Shown: positions 42,002 through 51,434, counted from the stretch's first letter. The stretch is 56,108 nt of DNA from Eubacteriales Family XIII. Incertae Sedis bacterium (GCA_031272485.1 JAISTV010000023.1:1-56108); one strand, 5' to 3'. Notes: generated by a model not told the origin, from the letters alone. Program-made: numbers and translations.

Positions 42002-45000
42002 TTACGCCACAGCCGGGAGGGGGTCTATCTCTAAGCCTCCGAGGGGATTCACACTGCTTATGGTGAACGTGGTGCTTCCTATGAACTTGTTTACGCCGTT
42101 TACGTAGGCGTAGACGTGCACGTTGTAGGCGCCGGTGGTTTTATGAACGCCACCTATGTTCGCCGTAGCGTAGTAGTATTCACCCACCTTGATGCCCGTG
42201 TACCAGACGAGGTCGTCCTGGCCGCCCACCGTGCTCCACACCGCGAAGCGCACGTTTGAGATGCTGCCGAGCAGAGACGAGGAGCCGAGCCCCACCTGCA
42301 CCGTCTTTTCGTTCAGCGCCTTGTTTGCGAAGATAAGCGGCGCGGCGGGCCGCGTCATGGTAAAGGTGCCCGTCTTCACGCAGGAGGACGCGCCCTTGTT
42401 GTCTATTACGTAAACGTGCGCGTTCATCTGCGTCGTGGCAAACTTATGCAGGCCCGGCTGCACATAGGCCGCGTAGCCCGTGCCTTCCTTGACCGCTGTG
42501 TACCAGTAAATGTCGTCCTGGCCGCCCGCCGTGCTCCACGCCGCGAAGCGCACCTCGCCCACGCCGGAGGGCACGCTTATGCCGTCCAGATAAAGCCGCG
42601 TGCGGCCGTCCGCCGTGACGCTGCTCATAATGGTTCCCGTGCTGGTAGAGCCGGCCACCGTAAAGCTCGCGGAACCCAGATACGTGCTCCTGCCGTCTAT
42701 GACCCCGTATACGTGCACATAGTAGAGGCCTGCCGTCTTGTGCCGCAGAATGCTCGCCGTGGCTGTCCATGCCGCGCCGCTCCTGCCCGCCGGATACCAG
42801 ACGAGGTCGTCCTGACCGCCCGCCGCGCTCCAGACCGCGAACTGCAGAGACGTGACGTTTTGCGCCAGCTTCTCCGCGCGCAGAGCGAAGTACCGCTGGT
42901 CGGCCGCTGTGGCCGTGGCGGAGAACGCCGCCGTAAGCGGCGTGACCACCTTGGTGGCCGCGCCGGAATAGTTATTCAGCCCGTTCGCGGAAGAGATGTA
43001 CAGGTGCAGGTAATAGAGCCCGCCGTCGTTCTTATGCGCCGCGGGGGAGAAGCGCACCGTGTAGGCCGCGCCGTCCTGCGCCGCTGTGTACCAGATCAGG
43101 TCGTCCTGGCCCTTGTTGTTGCTCCAGATGGCCACCTGCACCTTGGACAGGCCGGAAGCCGCGCTCACGCCCGTAACCGTGGCCGTGTAAAGGCCGTCCG
43201 TGTCCGGTCCGCTCACGGAGAGCGACCCGGTGTTCGCGCTCACCGTAAAGTTGCTCGCGCCCACGAACACGCTGCGTCCGCCTATGGTCGCGTAGGCGTG
43301 CACATAGTACAGGCCCGGGCTCCGGTGACGGGAGATAGCCGCCGAAGCGCTCCAGGTCATGCCCGATTTAACCGCCGGGTACCAGATGAGGTCGTTCTGC
43401 CCGCCATCGGCGCTCCAGACCGCGAAGGAGAGGGCCGTGGCATTTCCCTTGGACTCCACGTATTTGGCCGTGAGGGTAGCCGCCGTCTGATCTGCCGTAA
43501 GCAACGACGAAACCTGCGCGCTGAACCCTGCCAGCGGCGGGGTGCCTTCCGAGGAGACCAGCAGGCTTCTGCCACCCACGAAGTTCGTAATCCCGTTACC
43601 GGCCGTCACATACGCGTGCAGCGTAAAGGTGCCAGTGTGGTCCTTGTGCAGCGACGGGTGCACGTAGACCGCCCACTGGCCGCCTTCGTTTACCGCCGTG
43701 TACCAGAACAGGTCGCTCTGGTTCGCGTCCCGCCACGCCGCCACCTTGACGGAAGCCAGGCCGCTGGGCGCCGTAACGCCGGCCACCACCACGCGGTAGG
43801 AGCCGTCCGCGCCACGCGCCGCCGCCGTAAGACCGGTAGCGCTCGCGCCCTGCACGTTGACCGTCTTCGAGCCGATAAAGACCGAGGTGCCGTTCGCCCG
43901 CGTGGCGTAGGCATGGATATAGTAGAGGCCCGCCGTCTTGTGCGTGGCAATGCTTGCGGAAGCGGTCCAATAGTCGCCGTTCTTCGTGCCGCTGTACCAG
44001 ACGAGGTCGTCCTGGCCGCCCGTCTCGCTCCACACAGCGAAGCGCACCGCCGTGGCGCCGCTCACCGTGCGGCCCACATTGGCCGCCGTCATGGAAAGCG
44101 TCCGCTCGTTCGCGGAAAGCTGCCCCAGAATCTCCGTCTTGGGCTGGTCCGCCGCGTTTATCTGCCAACTATGCGAGAGCACGTAGTTTTCCACGCCGCC
44201 GCCCGCCGTTATGTATACATGAGAAATGTAGGCGCCGGTCGCGTACTTATGCGAGCCGGGCTGCAGGGTGGCCTCCCACGTCTCGCCCGTGCCGTCCGCA
44301 CCCGTGCGCACCGCCTCGTACCAGAGGATGTCGTCCTGCCCGCCGGCCACCGTCCAGGTGGGAATCCGCACGCGGCTCACGCCCGAGGGCGCACTGACCC
44401 CCGTGAGGGTCATCTTGTAAGTCCCGTCCGCCTGCCGGCTTACGGACAGACCGGTAGCGCTGGCGGCGTCTCGCGTGAATGTGAAGCCGCGCACGAACTG
44501 GCTCACGCCGTCCACCGTCAGGTATGCGTGCGCGTAGTAAAGTCCGGAATCCTTATGCCCCGCCAGGTCCGCATTCACTATCAGCTGATTCCCCACGGCC
44601 TGCGCCGAGTACCACTTCAGGTCGTCCTGTCCGCCCGTATCGCTCCACACCGCCACCTGCAGGGTAGCGCCGGAAGGATAGCCCGCCGTCTCCACCGTAA
44701 ACGTGGCGTAGCGCTGGTCCGCGGAAAGGTCCATGGCCGAGGTGGTTATGGTCCCCTTGTAGGCCGCCGTCTTTATGGTGCCTATGTCGTAGTTCCCGTC
44801 CGCGTTCGTCACTATGGTGCGGATATAATACGAGCCCGTGTCCCCGAGGTGGTTCACCACGTCTATGTCCTTATAGAACGTGTCGCCGGAAAGCTGCGCC
44901 GTATACGTAATCGCGTCGTCCTTCCCGTCCTTCTCCGACCAGATCTCGAACTGCACGCCCGACATCTGATAAGCCGCCTTCCCCGGAAGCTGCACCCGGA

Positions 45001-45763
45001 ACGTGCCCGTAAACGCGTTGTGGTTTATGGTCTGGACTGCGGAAGCCGGCGGGGTGGGGATATTCATGTGGACAATGAAATAGGCCGCGGCGTTGCTGTT
45101 AAGCAGTCCTACCGACGGCATGACGTGTGCGGCGTCCGTGTAGAACGGGTCGCGCAAGAGGGCGGTTCCGCCCACCACGTCGTACCAGAGGTCGAAGTGC
45201 TGCACGTCCGTCCAGTACCCCGGCCCGAGGTGGCAAATAACCCAGTCGCCCGCCTGCACGGCAGCCAGCGCTCTGGCGTCGTTCTTGCCTATGTATTCTA
45301 CGTTTATGCCGTACAGCCTTCCGAAATCTATGAAGAACGAATACTGCGTACACGGATAGGCATCCATCATGTAGCCGTTATTCCGCGACCAGTTGCAGGC
45401 CACGAGCGGCGTAACGCTGGGATCCCGCAGCGAGGCGACTACCATGGCCATGGTGGAAGGCCCGCAGCCTGTCCCGTAAATGGTATTGGAGTTCGTGTAG
45501 GGCACGCTGCCCCAGCGCGGGTCGGTCTGCATCCACTGCACCGGCACCTGATTCAGCGGGCTTATGGAAAACGGCGTGATGCCCGTCTCCGGAAGTGTTT
45601 CCGTAATGGCGCTGTCCGTAACGGCTGTGTCCGCCTCTGTTTCCGCGGCCGCCGCGCCCTCGTCCGCATACGCGAAAGCGCCCGGCGCAGCCATGGCTAC
45701 AGCCAGAAAAACAGCAAGCAAAGTGATAAACGGTTTGTTAAGCCTCTTTTCCCGGTAAAACAT
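42002..45763 (-). CDS. Secreted C39-like peptidase with ten GBS Bsp-like repeats
   Basis: The 1253-residue protein starts MFYREKRLNK, with a signal peptide (about 1-32, cleavage near AFA-YAD). An N-terminal C39/papain-like domain has the catalytic cysteine in YGTGCGPSTMAMV (C100) and histidine in VQHFDLWYDVVGG (H189). Ten GBS Bsp-like repeats of about 95 residues follow, each with a core such as FAVWSETGGQDDLVWY. Two subtypes alternate (TGLSVSRQADGTYKMTLTGVSAPSG-type and LSANERTLSMTA-type), a two-repeat unit of about 190 residues. No LPXTG sorting signal, LysM or SLH domain is at the C-terminus. ATG 45763 follows GGAGGGG. A cell-wall-associated peptidase or adhesin is likely. Confidence 0.85.
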   Translation of the reverse strand: MFYREKRLNKPFITLLAVFLAVAMAAPGAFAYADEGAAAAETEADTAVTDSAITETLPETGITPFSISPLNQVPVQWMQTDPRWGSVPYTNSNTIYGTGCGPSTMAMVVASLRDPSVTPLVACNWSRNNGYMMDAYPCTQYSFFIDFGRLYGINVEYIGKNDARALAAVQAGDWVICHLGPGYWTDVQHFDLWYDVVGGTALLRDPFYTDAAHVMPSVGLLNSNAAAYFIVHMNIPTPPASAVQTINHNAFTGTFRVQLPGKAAYQMSGVQFEIWSEKDGKDDAITYTAQLSGDTFYKDIDVVNHLGDTGSYYIRTIVTNADGNYDIGTIKTAAYKGTITTSAMDLSADQRYATFTVETAGYPSGATLQVAVWSDTGGQDDLKWYSAQAVGNQLIVNADLAGHKDSGLYYAHAYLTVDGVSQFVRGFTFTRDAASATGLSVSRQADGTYKMTLTGVSAPSGVSRVRIPTWTVAGGQDDILWYEAVRTGADGTGETWEATLQPGSHKYATGAYISHVYITAGGGVENYVLSHSWQINAADQPKTEILGQLSANERTLSMTAANVGRTVSGATAVRFAVWSETGGQDDLVWYSGTKNGDYWTASASIATHKTAGLYYIHAYATRANGTSVFIGSKTVNVQGASATGLTAAARGADGSYRVVVAGVTAPSGLASVKVAAWRDANQSDLFWYTAVNEGGQWAVYVHPSLHKDHTGTFTLHAYVTAGNGITNFVGGRSLLVSSEGTPPLAGFSAQVSSLLTADQTAATLTAKYVESKGNATALSFAVWSADGGQNDLIWYPAVKSGMTWSASAAISRHRSPGLYYVHAYATIGGRSVFVGASNFTVSANTGSLSVSGPDTDGLYTATVTGVSAASGLSKVQVAIWSNNKGQDDLIWYTAAQDGAAYTVRFSPAAHKNDGGLYYLHLYISSANGLNNYSGAATKVVTPLTAAFSATATAADQRYFALRAEKLAQNVTSLQFAVWSAAGGQDDLVWYPAGRSGAAWTATASILRHKTAGLYYVHVYGVIDGRSTYLGSASFTVAGSTSTGTIMSSVTADGRTRLYLDGISVPSGVGEVRFAAWSTAGGQDDIYWYTAVKEGTGYAAYVQPGLHKFATTQMNAHVYVIDNKGASSCVKTGTFTMTRPAAPLIFANKALNEKTVQVGLGSSSLLGSISNVRFAVWSTVGGQDDLVWYTGIKVGEYYYATANIGGVHKTTGAYNVHVYAYVNGVNKFIGSTTFTISSVNPLGGLEIDPLPAVA

Positions 45764-45811
45764 AAATGTCCCCTCCATGCGCGCGGAACTAAGAAACCGA
45801 CACGCACTTGC

Positions 45812-45820
45812 ATTATAACA
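45812..45820 (-). promoter_or_regulatory. Extended -10 of the repeat-protein gene
   Basis: On the minus strand TGTTATAAT lies 48 nt before the start; the -35 is poor (TTTCCT). Confidence 0.5.
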
Positions 45821-45878
45821 CTAACTGGTTGTTCAGGAAAAGCAAGAATGCGCCCTTCATAAGCCCTGCATAGCCTAT

Positions 45879-45915
45879 AAAAAACGCCTCGCCCCCCGCC
45901 GGCGCCTCGCGCGCC
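45879..45915 (-). terminator. Probable terminator after the DUF2142 gene
   Basis: On the minus strand GGCGC/GCGCC and CGCC/GGCG stems end in TTTTTT, shortly after the DUF2142 stop. Confidence 0.5.
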
Positions 45916-45941
45916 AACGGGCCCATTCTATCATGAAAACC

Positions 45942-47543
45942 TTAGACAATCAATGAAAAGATTTGAAGGACCGTAACGCACTGCAAGAGATAGGCAAACA
46001 CGAGCAAGTGCTTGTCCGTTATCCATTTCCGGCTGAGTTTCTTGTAGCTGAAAAGGCTTATCGCAAGCAGCGGCAGGACGGGAAGGAAGTACCTGCCCTG
46101 AATCCCCTGTATGTAGGCAGCGCCTACCGGTGTCCACGTGATATAGAAGATAAAGAGCGTAAGGACGTACACCCCCACGATTATGAGCACAAACAGCGTT
46201 CGCTTTGAGCCGCCAATGGCTGGGGCTTCAATCCTTCTGACCGCGCCCACCGCTGCAGTCAGGCAGTACAGGTTGATGAGTGTGTAGCCTATGCCTATGG
46301 TGAGCGGGCCGAGTGCGCCACCAATCATTGTCAAGTAGTAGAACTCATAAATCTCCCCTGGCACCGCTATCAGATACCTGAAGAACTCCAACGGCGCAGC
46401 GAAAAAGTCGCTTACAGTTATCAGGTCCGCGTCCGTTCGTTCTGCAACGGGCGCGTTGCCGCTCCGCGTGATGGGCGCTATGTTGATATAAGCCACGAAG
46501 GCGACTACGGCCAGGATGAGCACTGAGATAGAGACATAGTATATGGCGCGCTGTTTCCCGTCGATAAAGACCCGCGCGGGCAGGAAAAGCGTGAGGATAA
46601 GAAACGGCACGTAGACCGCCTTTATCGGGATAAAGAAAACGAGCAGGAAGAACAGCAGGGCAAGCTCCGCCAGATGCACCTGTTCCGGGCGCATGTACAG
46701 GTAGAGCCAGTAGGCCACCGCCAGAAACGCCGTCCCGATGATCACCGCGTCATACGAGTAAGACGCCGCCAGTTCCATACACATTGGGAAGAGTCCTATG
46801 ACCGCGAACGTGCCCTTGCCTATGGGCGTGAGCTTTATGGCGAAACGCAGCAGCAGGGCGAAGCACAGCAGGTTCATGAATCTGCCGAGAATGTACATAT
46901 ATATGAAGCTGAAGTGGAAGATGCGGCCGAGGAGTATGCCCACGGTCTGCGGGAAATACCCGTTGGGCACAGAAGGCGTAATCATTTCATCTACCGTGGT
47001 ATAGCTCAGCGCGTCGCCCGAAGTGAAAGGGTCCTTCAGCAGGGCAGTTAAATTCTGATAAGTGGCTTCTGTGGGATCCATCGGGAAGAGTGCGCTGGCA
47101 TATGTTAAGTCTTCCACTCGCATTTGGAAGGTAAAGGGCTTCTTGCTCTCTGCGCCCAGAATGACGTCCGCGTCCGCATACGCCGCCGTAAAGTGCGCCT
47201 GCTCATCCGGGGCGGTGTTGGGCGGCAGAATAAAGATGTACAAGAATCCTATGGCAAGAGCCGTGAAGAAAAACAGGTTCTCGAGTTTTCCGCGCTCCCG
47301 GAAAGCGAAGAAGCTCACGCCCAGGCCGGTCGCCACGAGGTAGACCGCGAGCACGGTAAAAAAGCCTTTCGAAAACGCGCTCCACTCCGGGTGCATGCGT
47401 GCGTAGACTATGCAGATAACTATGGAGGCAAGTAAAACCACGCCGGACATGCCGAGGAACGCACCCCAGTTCATGCTGCGTTTTTCTTCTTCCATTCGGC
47501 GTTCGCTCCTGCCGCCCGTAAGTCTTTCCGTTTCTTGCGCCAT
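45942..47543 (-). CDS. DUF2142-like multi-pass membrane protein
   Basis: The 533-residue protein has about 12 hydrophobic segments and the DUF2142-type motif LPPNTAPDEQAHFTAAYADAD after the second or third segment, resembling GT-C glycosyltransferases that use polyprenyl-linked sugars on the outer membrane face. Function is unproven; its place in a glycan locus supports sugar transfer. The start is set at ATG 47543 (MAQETERLTGG), because further upstream residues run antisense through the neighbouring gene. A TATAAT box lies 7 nt before this ATG and no Shine-Dalgarno site is present. The divergent acyltransferase gene begins only 27 bp away. Confidence 0.8.
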   Translation of the reverse strand: MAQETERLTGGRSERRMEEEKRSMNWGAFLGMSGVVLLASIVICIVYARMHPEWSAFSKGFFTVLAVYLVATGLGVSFFAFRERGKLENLFFFTALAIGFLYIFILPPNTAPDEQAHFTAAYADADVILGAESKKPFTFQMRVEDLTYASALFPMDPTEATYQNLTALLKDPFTSGDALSYTTVDEMITPSVPNGYFPQTVGILLGRIFHFSFIYMYILGRFMNLLCFALLLRFAIKLTPIGKGTFAVIGLFPMCMELAASYSYDAVIIGTAFLAVAYWLYLYMRPEQVHLAELALLFFLLVFFIPIKAVYVPFLILTLFLPARVFIDGKQRAIYYVSISVLILAVVAFVAYINIAPITRSGNAPVAERTDADLITVSDFFAAPLEFFRYLIAVPGEIYEFYYLTMIGGALGPLTIGIGYTLINLYCLTAAVGAVRRIEAPAIGGSKRTLFVLIIVGVYVLTLFIFYITWTPVGAAYIQGIQGRYFLPVLPLLAISLFSYKKLSRKWITDKHLLVFAYLLQCVTVLQIFSLIV

Positions 47544-47570
47544 AACGCTAATTATAATATCATAAGTCGC
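47535..47570. promoter_or_regulatory. Overlapping divergent promoters, both leaderless
   Basis: Plus: TTGCGC (47535-47540), a 17-bp spacer and TATCAT (47558-47563), 7 nt before ATG 47571. Minus: TATAAT (47556-47551), 7 nt before ATG 47543. The two -10 boxes nearly touch, and the plus -35 lies inside the DUF2142 coding sequence. Confidence 0.55.
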
Positions 47571-48659
47571 ATGAGCCAGTCGGAGAGAAAATCGAATATG
47601 GAGCTGCTCAGGCTCATCCTCATGGTCTTTATCGTGGCGCACCACTTCATAGTGCACGGACTTAAGACCGCCGGATACTACGGCCCGGACACCACCACCA
47701 TGGGCCTCACTGTGAACAGTTTCGTGATTGTGGGCGTAAACGGATTTGTGCTCATATCCGGGTATTTCGGCATACGCGCCCGTTGGGAGAGCTTCCTGCG
47801 CCTCTACCTCATGCTGGTCTTCTACGCGCTGGTCTTTTTCTTCTGCATCTGGGCATACACGGGCGAGGTGTCCCCGGTGCACTTCCTTACGCGCTTTCTG
47901 CCATTTTCCCACGAAGAGGGCTACTGGTTCATAGGCGCGTACTTCCTGCTGTTCCTGCTCTCGCCGCTCCTCGAACTGTCAATAAAATACCTTGACAGGC
48001 GCCGCTTCCTCATGGTGCTGGGCGTCCTCGGCTTTATAGAATTCTACTTAGGCTTCTTCTGGCCGTCCTCGGTGGTGAATCGCGGCTACAGCCTGTACAG
48101 CTTTATCTTCCTGTACTATCTGGGAAGGTATCTGTGCCAATATCAGCCGCCGGATGTACGTAAGCGCCGCTACCTCTATCTTTTCGGGTACGTAGCTTTT
48201 TCCGCCGCCACGGCGGGTGCGGCGCTGCTGTTTAACGCCGTGAAGCTCGAATATACCATTACATACGCGTTCGCCTATTCCTCCCCGCTCGTGGTGGGAG
48301 CGTCCGTCTGCCTGCTGCTGTTCTTCCGCTCACTCAGCATACAGAGCAAGCCCATAAACTGGCTCGCCGCGTCCGTGCTGAGCGCCTACCTTGTGCAAGA
48401 GCAGGTCTTCTTCCGGAATTACATCTACGGGTGGATTTACGAGATGCGTGAGTACTACCACGACGGGCTTAAGGACATGCTTTTCGTGGGCGCGCGCGTG
48501 GGGCTTCTGAGCGTCATGTTTGTCATCACCTGTATCTGGCTTGATAAGGCGCGCGAGTATCTCATGCGGCCGCTTATGAAACTCCTGCTGCGCATAGACG
48601 TGGACGGCATGATTCGCCGCGCGGCCACGCGGCTTTCCGGAGCGGAGAACCATGACTGA
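47571..48659 (+). CDS. Acyltransferase family 3 membrane protein
   Basis: The 362-residue, 10-helix protein belongs to the acyltransferase-3 family that O-acylates sugars or cell-wall polymers. It begins MSQSERKSNMELLRLILMVFIVAHHFIVHG; the ELLRLI...HH pattern of helix 1 carries the family's catalytic histidine. VNGFVLISGYFGIRARWESFLRL and EEGYWFIGAYFLLFLLSPLL match later conserved loops. The ATG is set by the TATCAT box 7 nt upstream. It overlaps the next glycosyltransferase gene by 8 nt, so the two are cotranslated. Confidence 0.88.
   Translation: MSQSERKSNMELLRLILMVFIVAHHFIVHGLKTAGYYGPDTTTMGLTVNSFVIVGVNGFVLISGYFGIRARWESFLRLYLMLVFYALVFFFCIWAYTGEVSPVHFLTRFLPFSHEEGYWFIGAYFLLFLLSPLLELSIKYLDRRRFLMVLGVLGFIEFYLGFFWPSSVVNRGYSLYSFIFLYYLGRYLCQYQPPDVRKRRYLYLFGYVAFSAATAGAALLFNAVKLEYTITYAFAYSSPLVVGASVCLLLFFRSLSIQSKPINWLAASVLSAYLVQEQVFFRNYIYGWIYEMREYYHDGLKDMLFVGARVGLLSVMFVITCIWLDKAREYLMRPLMKLLLRIDVDGMIRRAATRLSGAENHD
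47976..47998 (+). repeat. Intragenic 8-7-8 palindrome, acyltransferase gene
   Basis: CTGTCAAT-AAAATAC-CTTGACAG, one arm mismatch, AT-rich core encoding SIKYLDR. Confidence 0.6.
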
Positions 48660-49650
48660 GATCTCGCTTATCATCCCTGTATATAACGGCGAGGCATACC
48701 TTAAGCGGTGTCTGAACAGCATACTGGCGCAGACGGCTGACCTGTGCATGCTGCAAGTGATAGCCATAAACGATGGCTCCACAGACGGCTCGCTGGCCAT
48801 CCTCCGTGAATACGCAGCGGCGTACCCCACGCTGTTTTTCGTCTATGACCAGCCGAATCAGGGCATAGCCCGCACGCGGAACCGGGGGCTCAGCCTTGCA
48901 GAGGGCCGGTACATCCTGTTCATGGACTGCGACGACTTTCTGGATGCCGACTACATCCAGACGTACTACGCGGCCATAGAGCAAGGCGGGTTAGACATGG
49001 TGCTGGGCGGCTACAGACGCCCGGACGCCGCCGGGAAGATTGTCAAGCAGGTTCGCTTTGCAGACAGTTTCACCGCGCGGTATCTGCTCATGGCACCGTG
49101 GGCGCGCATCCTGCGTAAAGAGATAATAGACCGGACAGGCGCCTCCTTCTTTGATAATGCGGTGGGAGAGGATACGGCGTTTATCTTTACGCTCCTGCAA
49201 GGCACGGCGCAAATAAGCGTCATAGACTATGCAGGGTACAACTGGTTCCTGAACGAAGAAAGCGTGTCGAACGCTGCGCAAAGGCAGCTTACCCCGGAAA
49301 TGGTGCAGGCGGTCCTCCGCCTGTTTGAACGGCTGGCGGACCTGGACGTGCTGGCGGAGGATATTTCCGCAGAGCAGCGTACGTATAACCAGTGGTTTGC
49401 TGTGCGAACCGTGGTTTTCTATCTCCTCTGGGGCGGCAGGCAGTCTACCCGTCAGGCGTTTCAGGCGGCGGCGTTGGAACTGCTCGGCGCCGTGGCGCTG
49501 CGCTACCCGGCATACCGGGAAAACCCCCTGCTACACAAGTGCCCGGAAGGGGAGAGCAAATCCAATCATTTTACCGTAAAAACATTATTGTTTCTCTACC
49601 GGCACAACCTCCTCGGTTTCTTCAGCCGATTCTATTGCAAGGGAAAGTAA
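48652..49650 (+). CDS. Family 2 glycosyltransferase
   Basis: The 332-residue GT-A enzyme begins MTEISLIIPVYNGEAYLKRCLNSILAQT, has the nucleotide-sugar site VIAINDGSTDGSL, NQGIARTRNRGLSLAEGRYILFMDCDDFLD with the metal-binding DxD-like aspartates, and a helical C-terminal half. It has no membrane segment and acts at the inner membrane face. Donor and acceptor are unknown. It is translationally coupled to the acyltransferase gene. Confidence 0.9.
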   Translation: MTEISLIIPVYNGEAYLKRCLNSILAQTADLCMLQVIAINDGSTDGSLAILREYAAAYPTLFFVYDQPNQGIARTRNRGLSLAEGRYILFMDCDDFLDADYIQTYYAAIEQGGLDMVLGGYRRPDAAGKIVKQVRFADSFTARYLLMAPWARILRKEIIDRTGASFFDNAVGEDTAFIFTLLQGTAQISVIDYAGYNWFLNEESVSNAAQRQLTPEMVQAVLRLFERLADLDVLAEDISAEQRTYNQWFAVRTVVFYLLWGGRQSTRQAFQAAALELLGAVALRYPAYRENPLLHKCPEGESKSNHFTVKTLLFLYRHNLLGFFSRFYCKGK

Positions 49651-49652
49651 GA

Positions 49653-49658
49653 TATAAT
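49653..49658 (+). promoter_or_regulatory. -10 box of the second glycosyltransferase gene, leaderless arrangement
   Basis: Perfect TATAAT, then ACTGCT (6 nt), then ATG 49665. It is only 2 nt after the previous stop. Confidence 0.55.
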
Positions 49659-49664
49659 ACTGCT

Positions 49665-50474
49665 ATGGAAGAAAACACACAGCGGCACACCTTTGCGGTG
49701 TGCGCGTATAAGGACAGCGAGTACATAGAGGAGCTTTTAGACAGCCTCGCGGCGCAGACCGAAAGGTCAGAGGTCTACATAGCCACCTCCACGCCCACAG
49801 AGCGAATTCAGCGGATAGCGGCGGCGCGAAGTCTTCCGCTACACGTGAATGCGGTTTCCGCGGGCATAGCCTCCGACTGGAACTACGCGCTCTCGCTGGC
49901 GGATACGGAATATGTAACGCTGGCGCATCAGGATGACGTGTATACGAAGAACTTTACCAAGGAAACGCTGGCCGCGCTTGACCGCACAGCGAACCCCATC
50001 CTGGCCTGCACGGACTACTATGAGATTCGCGCAGGCGAGAAGGTAAGCACGAACCGGAACCTGGAGATCAAGCGGAAAATGCTGCGGCAGCTCGCGCGTT
50101 TCCCGTCCGCCCGCCTTGTGCGGCGGAGAATCCTCTCCGTGGGATGCGCCATAAGCTGCCCCACGGTGACGCTACGAAGGAAGCGCTTCCCGGACTTCCG
50201 GTTTAATACGGATTTTACGAACAGCATGGACTGGGAGGCATGGCTTAGGTTGGCGCGGGAGAAGGGTACCTTCGTCTACGTGCCCAAGCTGCTTATGGGG
50301 CACCGGATACACGAGGACTCGGAAACCACCCGCACCATATCGGCGGGCATCCGCGCCCGCGAGGACCTGCGCATTCTGGAGTCCTGCTGGCCGGGGCCGG
50401 TGGCGCGGCGCATAGCCCGGGCATATGCCAAGGCGGAAGACAGCAACATTGTCGAGGAAGAGAGCAAGAAATGA
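49665..50474 (+). CDS. Glycosyltransferase family 2-like protein
   Basis: The 269-residue protein begins MEENTQRHTFAVCAYKDSEYIEELLDSLAAQT, has GIASDWNYALSLADTEYVTLAHQDDVY (QDD in the DxD position) and a C-terminal YVPKLLMGHRIHEDSETT block typical of small GT2 enzymes. The N-terminus FAVCAYKDSEY replaces the usual SVIIPVYN. It overlaps the next gene by 4 nt. A private -10 box 6 nt before the ATG, without a Shine-Dalgarno site, suggests leaderless expression. Confidence 0.82.
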   Translation: MEENTQRHTFAVCAYKDSEYIEELLDSLAAQTERSEVYIATSTPTERIQRIAAARSLPLHVNAVSAGIASDWNYALSLADTEYVTLAHQDDVYTKNFTKETLAALDRTANPILACTDYYEIRAGEKVSTNRNLEIKRKMLRQLARFPSARLVRRRILSVGCAISCPTVTLRRKRFPDFRFNTDFTNSMDWEAWLRLAREKGTFVYVPKLLMGHRIHEDSETTRTISAGIRAREDLRILESCWPGPVARRIARAYAKAEDSNIVEEESKK

Positions 50475-51409
50475 GCAAGGTAGCCGTACTCATACCCTGT
50501 TATAACGAGGCACAGACCATAGGAAAGGTGGTCACGGATTACCGCGCGGCCCTGCCGGATGCCACGGTCTACGTGTACGACAACAACTCCACAGACGGGA
50601 GCGACGCGCTCGCGCGGGAGGCCGGCGCGGTGGTGGGCTACGAGCGCCTGCAGGGCAAGGGGAACGTGGTGCGCACCATGTTCCGGGAAATAGACGCGGA
50701 TGTGTATGTGCTCACGGACGCGGACGATGCCTTCCCGGCGGACATAGCCCCGCCGCTCATAGAGCAGGTGGCGCGCGGCGAGTTTGACATGATTATAGGC
50801 GACCGGCTTTCCGGGAACTACTCGGAAGAAAACAAGCGGGCGTTTCACAGTTTCGGAAACCGGCTCGTGCGGGGCCTCGTGAACCTGTTTTTCAAGGGAG
50901 ATGTAAAGGACATTCTATCCGGCTTCCGGGTGGTGAGCAGGCCTTTCGTCAAGACGTTTCCGGTCATGAGCCCGGGGTTTGAGCTGGAGACGGAAATGAC
51001 CATCCACGCCTTAGATAACCGCTTCAAGATTCGCTCTGTCCCCGTAAACTTCACGGAGAGGCCGGCCGGAAACGACTCCAAGCTGAACACCTACCGGGAC
51101 GGCGGGAAGGTACTCATGAAGATTTTCAACATGTTCAAGGACTATAAGCCCATGGCGTTTTTCGGCATCCTGTCGCTCGTTTTTCTGGCGGCAAGTCTGG
51201 TGTTCCTCATTCCGGAATTCATCTACTTCGTGCAGGAGCTCGTGGCGCGCAGCGTGCCCAAGCTCGTGCTGGCTGTGTTCCTGCTGCTGGCGGCGTTCCA
51301 GTCGTTCATTTGCGGACTTTTCTTAGAGGCGGGGGTCAAGCAGGCGCGGGCCAGCACGCAGGTGCAGATTAACCTGCTCCTCGAAATCGCGCGGCGGGCG
51401 CCGCAATGA
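50471..51409 (+). CDS. Dolichol-phosphate-mannose synthase-like glycosyltransferase
   Basis: The 312-residue GT2 enzyme begins MSKVAVLIPCYNEAQTIGKVVTDYRAALPDATVYVYDNNSTDGS, has VLTDADDAFP (DxD), and a GDRLSGNYSEENKRAFHSFGNRLVRGLVNLFFKGDVKDILSGFRVVSR segment typical of polyprenyl-phosphate sugar transferases. Two membrane helices follow (about 228-255 and 263-290). It probably makes a polyprenyl-phosphate sugar donor that a GT-C enzyme such as the DUF2142-like protein could use; that link is inference. Confidence 0.9.
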   Translation: MSKVAVLIPCYNEAQTIGKVVTDYRAALPDATVYVYDNNSTDGSDALAREAGAVVGYERLQGKGNVVRTMFREIDADVYVLTDADDAFPADIAPPLIEQVARGEFDMIIGDRLSGNYSEENKRAFHSFGNRLVRGLVNLFFKGDVKDILSGFRVVSRPFVKTFPVMSPGFELETEMTIHALDNRFKIRSVPVNFTERPAGNDSKLNTYRDGGKVLMKIFNMFKDYKPMAFFGILSLVFLAASLVFLIPEFIYFVQELVARSVPKLVLAVFLLLAAFQSFICGLFLEAGVKQARASTQVQINLLLEIARRAPQ

Positions 51410-51434
51410 CAAAAGAGCGGCCACGTGGTAGAAT
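51406..51434 (+). promoter_or_regulatory. Promoter of the ABC exporter genes
   Basis: ATGACA (51406-51411), a 17-bp spacer and TGG-TAGAAT (51429-51434), an extended -10. The leader is about 28 nt. Confidence 0.6.

Noticed and set aside
45580-45596. LPETG sequence in the C39-like repeat protein
   Set aside because: It lies just after the signal peptide, not at the C-terminus, and no hydrophobic tail with positive charges follows, so it is not a sortase signal.
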